A stretch of 64,000 nt of DNA from positions 3,019,501-3,083,500 of the forward strand of contig NZ_CP061703.1 in the NCBI RefSeq assembly GCF_014764305.1, in the 5' to 3' direction. Origin of the DNA: Mesoflavibacter profundi (GTDB taxonomy: Bacteria; Bacteroidota; Bacteroidia; Flavobacteriales; Flavobacteriaceae). The position numbers and the translations under genes were made by a program. Shown here piece after piece: positions 25,978-34,853 of this stretch. Within the stretch, counting starts at the first letter, position 1; each line of letters starts with the position of its first letter. The notes below the pieces were generated by a model. That model was not told where the DNA came from. It saw only the letters and a list, made by a program, of their open reading frames with translations, and made no database searches.

Positions 25978-26436
25978 ATGCAAAAGAAAATAAACATACT
26001 TAATAAAAAGGCTAAATTTCAATATGAAATTTTAGACAAATACACTGCTGGAATTGTCCTAACTGGTACCGAAATTAAATCCATTAGAGACAGCAAGGCT
26101 TCTATTGCCGAAAGCTTTTGCGAGTTTAATGATCATGGCGAATTATTTGTAATCAATATGACCATACAAGAATATATGTATGGTAATTATTACAACCACA
26201 AACCTAAAGCAGAGCGTAAATTATTACTTAACAGACGTGAACTTAAAAAGTTAGAAAAAGAAGTCAATACATCTGGTTTAACTATCATTCCGTTACGTCT
26301 ATTTATTAACGAAAAAGGTCTTGCAAAGCTAGATATAGCCTTAGCTAAAGGTAAAAAACTTTACGACAAAAGAGAAACTATTAAAGACCGCGATAACAAG
26401 CGTAATCTAGATCGTATCAAGAAAATTTATAATTAA
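25978..26436 (+). CDS. smpB: SsrA-binding protein SmpB
   Basis: SmpB binds the tRNA-like part of tmRNA and brings it to stalled ribosomes for trans-translation. The 152-residue length is typical. Visible landmarks are [24 protein letters not shown] near residue 5, [17 protein letters not shown] near 33, and the basic C-terminal tail with [18 protein letters not shown] near 120, which acts in the ribosomal decoding centre. tmRNA itself is not in the window. It is the last gene of the deoC-deoD-phosphatase-smpB run and may also have a promoter of its own. Confidence 0.97.
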   Translation: MQKKINILNKKAKFQYEILDKYTAGIVLTGTEIKSIRDSKASIAESFCEFNDHGELFVINMTIQEYMYGNYYNHKPKAERKLLLNRRELKKLEKEVNTSGLTIIPLRLFINEKGLAKLDIALAKGKKLYDKRETIKDRDNKRNLDRIKKIYN

Positions 26437-26493
26437 TTTAAGTCTCTGATAATTACATAATTCAGTAAAAAAAATTATGTTTGGCTTTATGTA

Positions 26494-26522
26494 GGCAACC
26501 ATTTATGTAAAAATGACGTCTA
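26494..26522 (+). promoter_or_regulatory. candidate ECF sigma-factor promoter
   Basis: GGCAACC (26494-26500), 16 bases, then CGTCTA (26517-26522) resembles the ECF pattern with an AAC-type -35 and a CGTC -10. Transcription would start about 13 bp before the ATG of the DUF5686 gene, and no TAnnTTTG element is nearby. Confidence 0.5.
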
Positions 26523-26540
26523 TACTATAAAACCATCATA

Positions 26541-29006
26541 ATGAAAAAATCTTTACTTCTATTACTCCTATTATTTTGTATTAAACTTTCTGCACAAGTT
26601 GTAGGAACTGTAACTTCTAAAGAAAACCAACCACTTGCTGTAGTCAATATTTTTGTTGAAAACACTAGAAAAGGAACAACCACAAACAACGACGGTTATT
26701 ACCAGTTAGATATAAAAAACACAGGAAATTACACTATTGTTTTTCAATATTTAGGTTTTAAAACATTAAAAAAAACTGTGACTATTAACAGTTTTCCTTT
26801 TACTTTAGACGTTGTTTTAGAAGAAGAAGATATTAATTTAGATGAAGTCGTTTTAAACGCAAAAGAAGATCCTGCTATTCAAATTATTAGAAACACGATT
26901 GCCAAAAGAAAAGAAAACCTAGAAAAATACAATACGTATACTGCTGACTTTTATTCCAGAGGATTATTACAACTTAAAGATGCACCAGAAAAGATTTTTG
27001 GTCAAGAAGTTGGCGATCTTGAAGGTAGCTTAGACTCGACAAGAAGTGGTATTATCTATCTTTCTGAAACTATTTCTAAACTAGAAAAATTATCGCCTAA
27101 ACCTTTAAAAGAAACCATTACAGCTTCTAAAGTTAGTGGTAACAGCAATGGTTTTAGTTTTAATAACGCGACAGATGTCGACTTTAATTTTTACGAAAAC
27201 ACCATAAGTCTTGAAACCGAAATCGTCTCACCAATTGCAGACTTTGCCTTTAATTATTATAATTACAAGTTAGTTGGTACGTTTTATGACGATTCAGGAC
27301 ATTTAGTTAATAAAATTGAAGTTTTGCCAAAGCGTAAAAACGACAAAACCTTTGATGGTTTCATTTATATTGTAGAAGACCAATGGAGTTTATTTGGTTT
27401 AGAACTTAATATTACTGGGCAACAAGCGCAAATTGCACCTGTAGATTTATTTACAATAAATCAGTCCTTTTCATATTTTGAAAACGAAAAGGTTTGGGGA
27501 AAAATTTCTCAAATTTTCGATTTCACCTTTGGTTTTATGGGCTTTAATGGTAGCGGACGTTTTACCGCAGTGTACAGCGACTTTGATTTTAACCCTAATT
27601 TAGATAAGAACAATTTCTCGCGCGAGATTCTTTCATTTAAAGATAACGCCAACAAAAAAGACAGCTTATATTGGCAAGAAAAACGACCTGTACCACTTAC
27701 AGATGCAGAGGTTAAAGACTACATAAAAAAAGATAGCATACAATTGGTTAGAGAATCTCAGCCTTACTTAGATTCGGTAGATCAAGCAGAAAACAAATTT
27801 AAACTTGGTGATATTTTAGGCGGTTACACGTATAAAAATTCGTTTAAAAAGAAACGTTTTTCAATTTCATCTCCAATATCAGCAATTCAATTTAATACTG
27901 TGCAAGGTTGGAACGGAACAGTAACCGCAAATTATACAAAACGCTATAAAGACAGCGAAAAATATTTCAACATAAAATCTGATGTTAATTATGGTTTTGC
28001 AGACGATAGATTACGTGGTACAGGAACTATAAACTATAGATTCAACAATAAAAATCGTGCATTTGTATCGCTTTCTGGTGGTAGTAAAGTAGAACAATTT
28101 AATCCAAGTTTAACTAGTTTACCATTATTAAACACATCGTATTCTTTATGGTTTGAAAAAAATTATTTAAAGCTTTACGACCGTAGTTTTGTACAGTTAA
28201 ATTATAATCAAGAATTAGTCAATGGGCTTCACCTCTACTCTAATTTAAGTTACAATAACCGAAAATCGCTTTTCAATACCACAGACCAAGCTTGGTACCC
28301 AAAAGCAGACAGAGTATACACGAGCAATAATCCTGTAAATCCTACTGCTTATGGCGTGTCTTCTTTTGCAAACCATCATATTTATAAGTTAAATTTAAAC
28401 ACGCGTATTAATTTTGGTCAAAACTATTTAAGTTATCCTAACGGAAAATACAACATCCCGAACAGTAAAATTCCGACGCTATTTTTAGGTTACGAAAAAG
28501 GGTTTGGCAGTAGCATTAGCAACTACAATTTTGATTTGTTTAAAGCACAATTGTATCAAAACGTTAACTTAAGTAACAAAGGAGATTTAACTTACTTTTT
28601 AAAAGCTGGCGTATTTAATAATGCAGAAAACATTGCGTTTATGGATTACCATCACTTTAACGGTAACCAAACCAATATTGTTATGGATGGTAATTATATT
28701 AACAGCTTTAAAATCTTACCGTATTACGATTTAAGCACCAATAACAACTATGCCGAAATCCATGCAGAGCACAATTTTAAAGGCTATATTTTAAATAAAA
28801 TCCCTTTAATAAATAAGCTAAACTACAATTTGGTATTAGGTTACAACGCTGCATTAACTAAAGAAAACAAGCCTTACAACGAGTTTTCTATAGGTTTAAG
28901 CAACTTAGGTTGGGGAAAAGTTAGGTTTTTACGTGTAGATTACGTGCGCGCTTATTCTGGAAGCGGATTGGTTAATGATACCTTTTTGTTTGGGTTTAGT
29001 TTTTAA
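26541..29006 (+). CDS. outer-membrane DUF5686 protein with N-terminal carboxypeptidase-regulatory-like domain
   Basis: The 821-residue protein has a signal peptide ending at LSAQ near residue 19. Residues 20-105 form a CarboxypepD_reg-like beta-sandwich (VVGTVTSKENQPLAVVNIFVENTRKGTTTN), the domain found at the start of SusC-type receptors. DUF5686 follows, with DEVVLNAKEDPAIQIIRN near 112 and YTADFYSRGL near 135. The last ~400 residues consist of amphipathic strands and end with VNDTFLFGFSF, which suggests an outer-membrane beta-barrel. No TonB plug is seen, so it is not a SusC transporter. The function of the family is unknown. It stands alone behind an ECF-like promoter, which hints at an envelope-stress regulon. 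Confidence 0.82.
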   Translation: MKKSLLLLLLLFCIKLSAQVVGTVTSKENQPLAVVNIFVENTRKGTTTNNDGYYQLDIKNTGNYTIVFQYLGFKTLKKTVTINSFPFTLDVVLEEEDINLDEVVLNAKEDPAIQIIRNTIAKRKENLEKYNTYTADFYSRGLLQLKDAPEKIFGQEVGDLEGSLDSTRSGIIYLSETISKLEKLSPKPLKETITASKVSGNSNGFSFNNATDVDFNFYENTISLETEIVSPIADFAFNYYNYKLVGTFYDDSGHLVNKIEVLPKRKNDKTFDGFIYIVEDQWSLFGLELNITGQQAQIAPVDLFTINQSFSYFENEKVWGKISQIFDFTFGFMGFNGSGRFTAVYSDFDFNPNLDKNNFSREILSFKDNANKKDSLYWQEKRPVPLTDAEVKDYIKKDSIQLVRESQPYLDSVDQAENKFKLGDILGGYTYKNSFKKKRFSISSPISAIQFNTVQGWNGTVTANYTKRYKDSEKYFNIKSDVNYGFADDRLRGTGTINYRFNNKNRAFVSLSGGSKVEQFNPSLTSLPLLNTSYSLWFEKNYLKLYDRSFVQLNYNQELVNGLHLYSNLSYNNRKSLFNTTDQAWYPKADRVYTSNNPVNPTAYGVSSFANHHIYKLNLNTRINFGQNYLSYPNGKYNIPNSKIPTLFLGYEKGFGSSISNYNFDLFKAQLYQNVNLSNKGDLTYFLKAGVFNNAENIAFMDYHHFNGNQTNIVMDGNYINSFKILPYYDLSTNNNYAEIHAEHNFKGYILNKIPLINKLNYNLVLGYNAALTKENKPYNEFSIGLSNLGWGKVRFLRVDYVRAYSGSGLVNDTFLFGFSF

Positions 29007-29135
29007 TTGAATATTACACTGTAAATCTAGATTTGATATTGAATAATAAATCAATTAACTTCGTTTGATAATGATAAGGCGAATTGGAAATTTGATTTAT
29101 CTTTTTAATAAGTACAATTTTAGAAACAGCACAGA

Positions 29136-30095
29136 ATGAACAGAAAGTCCTTTTTATTTTTTGGAGATTTAATCGTGCCATTTCGAAAAGATAATATTGA
29201 ATTATTTGAGAATTATGTTCTGAAAAAGGCAAATAATGAACAAATTAAAATTATTCAGAACTTCATTGCTGATTACACAAAAATTTTACATCATGATGTA
29301 AATCGTTACGAATACTATTCTGAACCAAAAGAGAACGGACTCACATTCCATACACTTAAAAAAAAAGATTGGAAATACTGGATAATTGAATATCCTGAAA
29401 TCAATATGTCGGATGTTGTACCAATTGCTTTAGGACTATCTAAAATTGATTTGACAATTTTATTTTCAGTAGCTTATACTGGTATTAAAACCATAAATGG
29501 AAAAGAAATTCCAGGTATTGTAAGTAATCAATTGAAAACATTAAATTTTTTCTATAACACGCAATTTGATAAATTAGAAAATAAACCAATCACTAAAACT
29601 GATGTCAATGAAATCAATAGTCTATTCTATTCACTAACAGAGTTCCAAAAGGATAAACATAATTTTGAATTTATAGATAAGGCTTTACAAGACTATCTGA
29701 ACTTACAAAATATATCGAAAGAGTCTACATTTAGAATACTTGGATACTTTTCGATATTGGAACTTTTATTAACTAATTATAAACCAAACGAAAATTCAAT
29801 AAATAATCAACTTCAGACTAAAATAAATTTAATAAATAATCAAATTAATAATCCAATGAACTTTCGAGAGTATTTCGGTGGTTCAAATACAAATACATTA
29901 GAAATTATCATTGCAAAACTATATCAATATAGAAATGATATTGCACACGGAAACAAATCTGATTTTGAAAAACAACTGAAAATTTTTAAAAATAGCCAAA
30001 GCTTTATACAGGAGTTTTTAAGGGATTTAACAAAAAACATATTAACTTTTGCAATCAAAAACCCAGAATTGACTTCAGACCTGAAAAAATGCTAA
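29136..30095 (+). CDS. HEPN domain-containing protein (Apea-like), accessory gene
   Basis: The 319-residue cytoplasmic protein has a C-terminal HEPN-type helical bundle. From about 205 come FRILGYFSILELLLTNY and then LYQYRNDIAHGNKSDFEKQL near 272, which holds the R-x4-H motif of HEPN ribonucleases (R, N, D, I, A, H). The N-terminal ~180 residues have no recognised domain. HEPN proteins are often RNases in toxin or defence modules, but an Apea-like member can be non-catalytic. No antitoxin or nucleotidyltransferase partner is adjacent. Leu codons CTG and TTG occur more than in the neighbours, and a GTTGGCAAC palindrome follows the stop, so it may be a recent acquisition. Confidence 0.65.
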   Translation: MNRKSFLFFGDLIVPFRKDNIELFENYVLKKANNEQIKIIQNFIADYTKILHHDVNRYEYYSEPKENGLTFHTLKKKDWKYWIIEYPEINMSDVVPIALGLSKIDLTILFSVAYTGIKTINGKEIPGIVSNQLKTLNFFYNTQFDKLENKPITKTDVNEINSLFYSLTEFQKDKHNFEFIDKALQDYLNLQNISKESTFRILGYFSILELLLTNYKPNENSINNQLQTKINLINNQINNPMNFREYFGGSNTNTLEIIIAKLYQYRNDIAHGNKSDFEKQLKIFKNSQSFIQEFLRDLTKNILTFAIKNPELTSDLKKC

Positions 30096-30139
30096 AAAAA
30101 CAGTTGGCAACAATTTCTTAAGTAATTACTTGTTCTTGC

Positions 30140-30781
30140 CTAATTCTTATCCTCCAATAGCGGTACAAATCTAAACTCGCCAAACTCAGTTTTTTCAAAA
30201 TCGGTTTGCCCTTTTCTAACAAAAAGTGTCATGGTTTGTACGTTATCTCCAACAGGAATCACTAAACGACCATCAATTTTAAGTTGCGCTAATAATGGTT
30301 TTGGCACAAATGGAGCGCCAGCAGTAACAATAATACTATCAAAAGGTGCTTCTTCTACCAATCCTTTGTAGCCATCACCAAAAATTAGTTTTTTAGCACG
30401 ATAGCCTATTTTTGGTAAAAAACGACTGGTTAGCTTAAATAATTCATGTTGTCTTTCTATACTATACACTTTTGCGCCAAGCTCGCATAACACAGCAGTT
30501 TGATAACCGCTACCTGTACCAATCTCTAAAACTTTATCGCCACGTTTTATTTGCATTAATTCGGTTTGAAAAGCTACCGTATAAGGCTGCGATATGGTTT
30601 GATCTGCCGCAATAGGAAACGCCTTATCTTGATACGCATGATCCAAAAAACTAGAATCCATAAATAAGTGTCTAGGTATCTTACCAATAGCATTTAAAAC
30701 ATCGTTATTAGTAATACCTTTAGCTTTTAAAACAGCTACTAGTTTCTGTCGCAATCCTTTATGTTTAAACGTATCTTTCAA
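30140..30781 (-). CDS. pcm: protein-L-isoaspartate O-methyltransferase
   Basis: Pcm methylates isoaspartyl residues in damaged proteins with S-adenosylmethionine so that they can revert to aspartate. The 213-residue protein is complete: the N-terminal helices with GITNNDVLNAIGKIPRHLFMD, the substrate loop DQTISQPYTVAFQTELM near 60, the SAM motif KVLEIGTGSGYQTAVL near 80, and the IIVTAGAPFVPKPLL block near 150 that closes the active site. It acts in the cytoplasm. The gene stands alone on the minus strand, convergent with the HEPN gene and divergent from the Gfo/Idh gene. Confidence 0.95.
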   Translation of the reverse strand: MKDTFKHKGLRQKLVAVLKAKGITNNDVLNAIGKIPRHLFMDSSFLDHAYQDKAFPIAADQTISQPYTVAFQTELMQIKRGDKVLEIGTGSGYQTAVLCELGAKVYSIERQHELFKLTSRFLPKIGYRAKKLIFGDGYKGLVEEAPFDSIIVTAGAPFVPKPLLAQLKIDGRLVIPVGDNVQTMTLFVRKGQTDFEKTEFGEFRFVPLLEDKN

Positions 30782-30916
30782 AATATGGGCTAGTTTAGAA
30801 GGCTAAAAATAGGGCAAAAATTTAAAGCTGAAAAACAAAATTTATGCCTTTTAAAATTTATTCAAAAAACATCTATTTTTATTATCAATTTCATTTTAAA
30901 TACTATTTAAAAAACT

Positions 30917-30924
30917 TATTTTTG
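30917..30924 (+). promoter_or_regulatory. candidate -7 element for the Gfo/Idh gene
   Basis: TATTTTTG matches TAnnTTTG, 19 bp upstream of the ATG. No -33 TTG is seen at the expected distance. Confidence 0.4.
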
Positions 30925-30942
30925 AAAAAAACAGAATAATCT

Positions 30943-31902
30943 ATGTTAAAAGCTGGAGTATTAGGTGCTGGACATCTTGGTAAAATTCATTTAAGACTAC
31001 TTAAACAATCCGAAAAATTTGAACTTGTAGGTTTTTACGATGCCGATAAAGACAACGGAAAAAAAGTAGAAGCCGAATTTGGTTACAAGTTTTTTGATAC
31101 CATTGAAGCCTTAATAGACGCTGTAGATGTTGTAGACATTGTAACGCCAACATTATCGCATTACGATTGTGCAAAACAAGCCATTAAAAAAGGTAAACAT
31201 ATCTTTATAGAAAAACCTATTACAAACACCGTTGAAGAAGCCGAAACAATAAGAACTTTGGTTGCAGAACATGGTGTTAAAGGTCAAGTTGGTCATGTAG
31301 AGCGTTTTAATCCTGCTTTTACAGCAGTAAAAGACCAATTAGATAGCCCAATGTTTATTGAAGCGCATCGTTTGGCCGAATTTAATCCACGTGGTACAGA
31401 TGTTCCTGTAGTTTTAGATTTAATGATTCACGATATAGACGTAATTTTAAGCGTTGTAAAATCTAAAGTTAAAAACGTTTCGGCAAGTGGCGTTTCGGTA
31501 ATTAGTGACACGCCAGATATTGCAAATGCACGTATCGAGTTTGTTAACGGTTGCGTAGCCAATATTACAGCAAGCAGAATTTCACTTAAAAACATGCGTA
31601 AAACACGTTTTTTCCAGCGTGATGCTTACATATCGGTAGACTTTTTAGAAAAGAAATGTGAAGTCGTAAAAATGAAAGATGCACCAGAACAACCTGGCGA
31701 TTTTGATATGATTTTACAAAATGCCGAAGGTATCAAAAAGCAAATCTATTTTGACAATCCAGAAATATCAGCTAACAACGCCATTTTAGACGAGCTAGAA
31801 AGTTTTGCCAACGCCATAAACACCAATACAAAACCAGTTGTAACGTTACACGATGGTACAGAAGCTTTACGTGTAGCCACAATGATTATCGATCAATTTT
31901 AA
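30943..31902 (+). CDS. Gfo/Idh/MocA family NAD(P)-dependent oxidoreductase
   Basis: The 319-residue protein has the two-domain GFO/IDH/MocA layout. The Rossmann start LKAGVLGAGHLGKIHLRLL is at residue 2. The catalytic EKP motif is in IFIEKPITNTVEEAE near 88, and VGHVERFNPAFTAVK near 120 and HDIDVILSVVK near 165 are family blocks. It should oxidise or reduce a sugar, inositol or biliverdin-like substrate. The opening and the VERFNPAF pattern resemble UDP-N-acetylglucosamine 3-dehydrogenase-like (LpxG-type) homologues. The assignment to a substrate is not possible. It is followed 56 bp later by the acyl-CoA dehydrogenase gene with a hairpin repeat between. Confidence 0.87.
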   Translation: MLKAGVLGAGHLGKIHLRLLKQSEKFELVGFYDADKDNGKKVEAEFGYKFFDTIEALIDAVDVVDIVTPTLSHYDCAKQAIKKGKHIFIEKPITNTVEEAETIRTLVAEHGVKGQVGHVERFNPAFTAVKDQLDSPMFIEAHRLAEFNPRGTDVPVVLDLMIHDIDVILSVVKSKVKNVSASGVSVISDTPDIANARIEFVNGCVANITASRISLKNMRKTRFFQRDAYISVDFLEKKCEVVKMKDAPEQPGDFDMILQNAEGIKKQIYFDNPEISANNAILDELESFANAINTNTKPVVTLHDGTEALRVATMIIDQF

Positions 31903-31922
31903 ACTAATTTATAATTTAAAAA

Positions 31923-31939
31923 TTTCGCTTTCGCGGAAA
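31923..31939 (-). repeat. 17-bp hairpin repeat, copy 3 (inverted)
   Basis: TTTCGCTTTCGCGGAAA on the plus strand is the exact reverse complement of the copy at 12749-12765. It sits between a stop codon and the next start, 19 bp before the 3-hydroxyacyl-CoA dehydrogenase. Confidence 0.75.
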
Positions 31940-31958
31940 TAAAATTCAACATACAAAC

Positions 31959-32846
31959 ATGAAACATGTAGCAGTTATTGGCGCAGGAACAATGGGTAAC
32001 GGTATTGCCCACACTTTTGCCCAATCAGGATTTAAAGTTAACTTAATAGATATTAGCGACGCATCTTTAAAAAGAGGAATGGATACCATTGCAAAAAATT
32101 TAGATCGCATGGTCGCTAAAGAAAAAATTACAGAAGCTGATAAAGCTGAAACTTTAGCGAACATTACCACGTTTACAACAACAGAAGATGGCGTTAAAAA
32201 TGTAGGTTTAGTTGTAGAAGCAGCTACCGAAAATGTAGACTTAAAACTTAAAATCTTTAAGCAATTAAGCGATGTTTGTCCTGAAGATACCATCTTAGCA
32301 ACAAACACATCTTCTATTTCTATCACACAGATAGCTGCTGTAACCAACAGACCAGACAAAGTGATTGGTATGCATTTTATGAATCCTGTGCCAATCATGA
32401 AATTAGTAGAAATTATTAGAGGTTACAACACGACAGATGAAGTGACAAATACCATTATGGAATTATCTAAAACCTTAGGTAAAGTTCCTGTAGAAGTTAA
32501 TGATTATCCAGGTTTTGTTGCCAATCGTATTTTAATGCCAATGATTAACGAGTCTATTGAAACGTTATACAACGGTGTTGCTGGTGTTACCGAAATTGAT
32601 ACCGTAATGAAGTTAGGTATGGCGCATCCAATGGGACCATTACAATTAGCAGATTTTATTGGACTTGACGTGTGTTTATCCATCTTAGAAGTGATGTACA
32701 ACGGATTTAAAAACCCTAAATATGCACCTTGCCCATTATTAGTAAATATGGTACGTGCTGGTAAATTAGGTGTAAAATCTGGTGAAGGTTTTTACGATTA
32801 TTCAGAAAGTAGAAAAGCTGAAAACGTTTCAAAACAATTTAGTTAA
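31959..32846 (+). CDS. 3-hydroxybutyryl-CoA dehydrogenase
   Basis: The 295-residue NAD-dependent 3-hydroxyacyl-CoA dehydrogenase is a single-function PaaH/Hbd-type enzyme without a fused hydratase. Landmarks are VAVIGAGTMGNGIAHTFAQ at the start, NTSSISITQIA near 115 and the catalytic HFMNPVPIMKLVEII near 140. DYPGFVANRILMPMINE near 180 starts the C-terminal helical domain. It oxidises (S)-3-hydroxybutyryl-CoA or short homologues in the cytoplasm, in fatty acid or ketone-body metabolism. No other beta-oxidation gene lies in the window. A strong hairpin follows the gene. Confidence 0.93.
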   Translation: MKHVAVIGAGTMGNGIAHTFAQSGFKVNLIDISDASLKRGMDTIAKNLDRMVAKEKITEADKAETLANITTFTTTEDGVKNVGLVVEAATENVDLKLKIFKQLSDVCPEDTILATNTSSISITQIAAVTNRPDKVIGMHFMNPVPIMKLVEIIRGYNTTDEVTNTIMELSKTLGKVPVEVNDYPGFVANRILMPMINESIETLYNGVAGVTEIDTVMKLGMAHPMGPLQLADFIGLDVCLSILEVMYNGFKNPKYAPCPLLVNMVRAGKLGVKSGEGFYDYSESRKAENVSKQFS

Positions 32847-32863
32847 TCAAATAATAATCAAAC

Positions 32864-32910
32864 AATAAGGTAAATTCAACTAAAGTTGATGTTTACCTTA
32901 TTTTGTTTTT
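32864..32910 (+). terminator. terminator-like hairpin between the 3-hydroxyacyl-CoA dehydrogenase and DUF1015 genes
   Basis: AATAAGGTAAA (32864-32874) pairs with TTTACCTTATT (32892-32902), with a second inner stem TCAAC/GTTGA, and runs into TTTTGTTTTTG. It ends only about 5-12 bases before the DUF1015 start codon, so it could also act as a leader attenuator. Confidence 0.75.
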
Positions 32911-32914
32911 GTTT

Positions 32915-34153
32915 ATGAGTAAAATTTTACCATTTAAAGCTGTAAGACCAACAAGAGACAAGGTAAGTCTAGTTGCTTCAAGATCGTATCAAAGCTATAC
33001 GCAAGCCGAACGTGAAGCAAGATTAGATTATAATCCGTTTTCTTTTTTACATATTGTTAATCCAGGTTATAAATATGATAAAGAAATTTCTGGAGAAGCG
33101 AGATACAATCTTGTAAAAAACAGGTATTTAGAGTTTAAAGAAGATGGTATTTTTATTCAAGATCAATCACCTTGTTATTACATTTACAAAATTGTAGATA
33201 GAGATAATCAAGAGTTTAATGGTATTGTTGCTGCTGCAAGTGTTGAAGATTATAACAACAACGTTATAAAAAAACACGAAGATACCATTGCGTCTAGAGA
33301 AGTTATTTTTAAAGACTATTTAAAAACAGTTGGGTTTAATGCAGAGCCTGTACTACTTACTTATCCTAAAAATAATACCATTAGTGCGATTATTAAGGAA
33401 AAACAAAAGGAACGTGCAGAGTTTGAGTTTACTACAACTTACCGCGATACGCATTACCTTTGGTTAATTGATAATCCAGAAGATATAAACGCTATTAGCG
33501 ATGCGTTTAGCAACATAAAAACATTATATATTGCAGATGGACATCATAGATCTTCGTCTTCAAAATTACTTTGTGAAGATTTAAAATCTAACAATCTACA
33601 ACATACTGGAAACGAAACTTATAATTATTTTATGAGTTATTTAATCTGCGAAGAAGAATTAAAAATTAATCAATTTAACCGTTTGGTAAAAGATCTAAAC
33701 GGATTATCTAAAGAAGAGTTTTTAATTCAGTTAGATACGATGTTTAGAATAGAAAACAGAGGTATTATGCCTTATCAACCTTCTAAACAACATCATTTTA
33801 GTATGTATTTAGATGGCGAGTTTTATTCCTTGTATTTAAGAAAATCTAATTATATTTTTAATACCGCTTTAGATCAATTAGATGCGCAAATACTATACAA
33901 AACCATCTTACAACCTATTTTAGGCATTACAGATTTAAGAAACGATAATCGCATTATGTATTTAAGCGGTAAAAAAGACATTGTTAATTTAAAAAGTATG
34001 GTAGATAGTAAAGCTTTTGAAGTTGGCTTTGGTATGATTCCTGCAACTATCGAGCAAATGAAACTTATCGCAGATCAAAATCTAACAATGCCACCAAAAA
34101 GCACATATATAGAACCTAAATTAAGAAGTGGCGTTACTATTTATGAGTTTTAA
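32915..34153 (+). CDS. DUF1015 domain-containing protein
   Basis: From the ATG at 32915 the protein has 412 residues and begins MSKILPFKAVRPTRDKVSLVAS, the usual start of this family; the TTG at 32903 would add only a tail within the hairpin. DUF1015 landmarks are the N-terminal YNPFSFLHIVNPG near residue 42, a central domain with NTLYIADGHHRSSS-type residues near 200 (LYIADGHHRSSSSKLL), and the final ITDLRNDNRIMYLSG near 330. The HH pair suggests a metal or nucleotide site, but the activity is not established. In Bacteroidota it often accompanies serine-pathway genes. Here it heads a tight operon with yggS. Confidence 0.9.
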   Translation: MSKILPFKAVRPTRDKVSLVASRSYQSYTQAEREARLDYNPFSFLHIVNPGYKYDKEISGEARYNLVKNRYLEFKEDGIFIQDQSPCYYIYKIVDRDNQEFNGIVAAASVEDYNNNVIKKHEDTIASREVIFKDYLKTVGFNAEPVLLTYPKNNTISAIIKEKQKERAEFEFTTTYRDTHYLWLIDNPEDINAISDAFSNIKTLYIADGHHRSSSSKLLCEDLKSNNLQHTGNETYNYFMSYLICEEELKINQFNRLVKDLNGLSKEEFLIQLDTMFRIENRGIMPYQPSKQHHFSMYLDGEFYSLYLRKSNYIFNTALDQLDAQILYKTILQPILGITDLRNDNRIMYLSGKKDIVNLKSMVDSKAFEVGFGMIPATIEQMKLIADQNLTMPPKSTYIEPKLRSGVTIYEF

Positions 34154-34166
34154 TTCAATTTAATCT

Positions 34167-34838
34167 ATGAGCATAAAACATAACTTAGATACTATAAAAC
34201 AATCCTTACCAGAACATGTTACACTTGTAGCTGTATCTAAAACAAAACCTGTAAGTGATCTAATGGAAGCTTACAACGCTGGACAACGCATTTTTGGAGA
34301 AAATAAAATCCAAGAAATGGCAGATAAGTATCAAGAAATGCCAAAAGATATCAAATGGCATATGATTGGTCATGTACAGCGTAATAAGGTAAAATATATG
34401 GCTGAGTTTGTGGATTTAATTCATGGTGTAGATTCGGTAAGATTGTTAGAAGAAATTAATAAACAAGCCTTAAAACACGATAGAATTATTAATTGTTTAC
34501 TTCAAATTAAAATTGCAGAAGAAGATAGTAAATTTGGAATGCGCATTAAAGATGCAGAAGAATTATTGCTTTCTGAAACCGTTTCAGAATTAAAAAATAT
34601 AAACATCGTTGGTCTTATGGGAATGGCAACATTTACAGATAATAAAGACCAAATAAAAGAAGAGTTTTTACGCCTAAAATCTGCTTTTGAAGATTTAAAA
34701 ACTATTAAGACCTCAAATTGCAACTTACAAACCATAAGTATGGGAATGAGTGGCGATTACAAATTAGCTATAGAATGCGGTAGTACAATGGTTCGCGTTG
34801 GAAGTAGTATTTTTGGCGCTAGAAATTATAATAATTAA
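34167..34838 (+). CDS. YggS family pyridoxal-phosphate homeostasis protein
   Basis: The 223-residue protein is a monomeric PLP-binding barrel of the YggS/PROSC family. It keeps the PLP-lysine motif VTLVAVSKTKPVSDLMEAY near residue 20, the GENKIQEM block near 45, WHMIGHVQRNKVKYM near 67, and the phosphate-binding tail MGMSGDYKLAIECGSTMVRVGSSIFG near 190. It stores and delivers PLP rather than acting as a racemase. It starts 13 bp behind DUF1015, and its stop is 15 bp from the probable ATT start of the exonuclease gene. Confidence 0.95.
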   Translation: MSIKHNLDTIKQSLPEHVTLVAVSKTKPVSDLMEAYNAGQRIFGENKIQEMADKYQEMPKDIKWHMIGHVQRNKVKYMAEFVDLIHGVDSVRLLEEINKQALKHDRIINCLLQIKIAEEDSKFGMRIKDAEELLLSETVSELKNINIVGLMGMATFTDNKDQIKEEFLRLKSAFEDLKTIKTSNCNLQTISMGMSGDYKLAIECGSTMVRVGSSIFGARNYNN

Positions 34839-34853
34839 AAAACATATATTTCT

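Noticed and set aside
29136-30095. HEPN/MNT toxin-antitoxin pair
   Set aside because: No minimal nucleotidyltransferase or other small antitoxin gene lies on either side; the neighbours are a DUF5686 gene and pcm.
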